Assembly: GCA_050115015.1 (NCBI GenBank)
Contig: JASFRI010000075.1
Span: forward strand, 1 to 13,090
DNA from: JASFRI01 sp050115015
Lineage (GTDB): Bacteria > Acidobacteriota > Polarisedimenticolia > CBDVAL01
Direction of reading: 5' to 3'
Length of the DNA: 13,090 nt
In this document: positions 12,977-13,090 of the stretch, one piece after another
Position numbering within the stretch: the stretch's first letter is position 1
Layout of the letters: each line of letters starts with the position of its first letter
Program-made: the position numbers and the translations under genes
The notes under the pieces: generated by a model
Database searches by the model: none
What the model was told of the DNA's origin: nothing
What the model saw: only the letters and a program-made list of their open reading frames with translations

Positions 12977-13001
12977 CACCGTATTGGGGAATGGGGCCAC
13001 T
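12977..13001 (-). repeat. Right inverted repeat of the MITE-like element
   Basis: On the minus strand AGTGGCCCCATTCCCCAATA then CGGTG. Its outermost base also forms the last base of the TGA stop codon of the minus-strand gene that follows. Confidence 0.7.
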
Positions 13002-13090
13002 CAGTCGTGCGCGAGGGGCTTCTTGGTGAAGAGGTAGTCCTTCAGCTCGCCGCTGAAGGTCTTGTCCCGGCGCCGGATCCATTCCAGGAG
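13001..13090 (-). CDS. C-terminal fragment of an unidentified protein
   Basis: The minus strand reads open from the window end to TGA at 13003-13001, giving 29 residues ending EWIRRRDKTFSGELKDYLFT then KKPLAHD. Charged, soluble and with the GC-rich codon use of its neighbours. I do not recognise the family; too little is present. The frame is supported by its sensible composition and by a stop that coincides with the MITE target site. The longer open frame on this strand that runs through the MITE is a different reading frame and is not supported. Confidence 0.55.
   Translation of the reverse strand, partial: LLEWIRRRDKTFSGELKDYLFTKKPLAHD

Larger units (their letters stand above)
12829..13001. 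mobile_element. MITE-like inverted-repeat element, 173 bp
   Basis: The ends 12829-12853 and 12977-13001 are inverted repeats with 19 of 25 matches (AGTGG outer part, AATACGGTG inner part). They are flanked by a direct CAGT duplication (12825-12828 and 13002-13005; six bases CTCAGT if counted with overlap). No gene lies inside. Inner hairpins: CGCGCC/GGCGCG (12877-12893) and GGCGTAGC/GCTACGCC (12901-12908 with 12934-12941), enclosing GCCCC/GGGGC. A 4-base duplication would suit some DDE transposase families such as IS5 or IS701 relatives; the parent is not in the window. Confidence 0.68.

Noticed and set aside
12840..13082. 80-codon minus-strand frame through the MITE
   Set aside because: Runs through the inverted repeats and conflicts with the frame that stops at 13001; no domain and poor composition.

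Overview
The window comes from a very GC-rich bacterial chromosome (coding third positions are almost all G or C). It probably belongs to a soil or sediment lineage of the Acidobacteriota, Myxococcota (Deltaproteobacteria) or Gemmatimonadota kind. That placement is inferred from protein style and GC content, and no marker gene fixes it. There are ten protein genes, two of them cut by the window edges. No rRNA, convincing tRNA or CRISPR array was found.

Layout. Positions 1-2955 (+) hold most of a large fusion protein: two receiver-like domains, a PEP-synthase/PPDK-type ATP-binding domain and a family-specific C-terminus. Positions 3117-3518 hold a 402-bp element with perfect 32-bp inverted ends and no gene. 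Positions 3557-5382 (-) form a two-gene operon: a CarH-type B12 photoreceptor/MerR repressor followed, with a 4-base ATGA overlap, by a TIGR01777 (YfcH-like) nucleotide-sugar-epimerase-fold protein. Its promoter carries four tandem 11-bp direct repeats over and upstream of the -35 box, the arrangement expected for a CarH operator. Positions 5716-6348 (-) encode a small exported protein of unknown function. Positions 6513-7790 (-) encode an MFS transporter resembling the MFSD1 group. Positions 7909-8945 hold a REP-associated tyrosine transposase (RAYT) gene between the same inverted ends as the 402-bp element, so it is the likely source of the mobilising enzyme. Positions 8985-9551 (-) encode a membrane-anchored LuxR-type regulator. 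A palindrome-rich 520-bp region separates it from a divergent RpoD-like sigma factor (10075-10914, +). Positions 11146-12804 (+) hold a CPA1-type cation/proton antiporter and a small potassium-channel-like protein, apparently co-transcribed. Positions 12829-13001 hold a MITE-like inverted-repeat element with a short target duplication, inserted exactly at the stop codon of a convergent gene cut by the window end.

How the parts relate. Three regulatory themes stand out: light and vitamin B12 (CarH operon with its own operator), membrane-linked or alternative-sigma control (2-TM LuxR protein divergent from the sigma factor), and monovalent cation handling (antiporter plus channel). Superimposed on these are two kinds of small mobile repeat. 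The first is a RAYT family with one autonomous copy and one gene-less copy, each end bordered on the outside by a G-rich tract of fixed polarity. The second is the unrelated MITE at the right edge.
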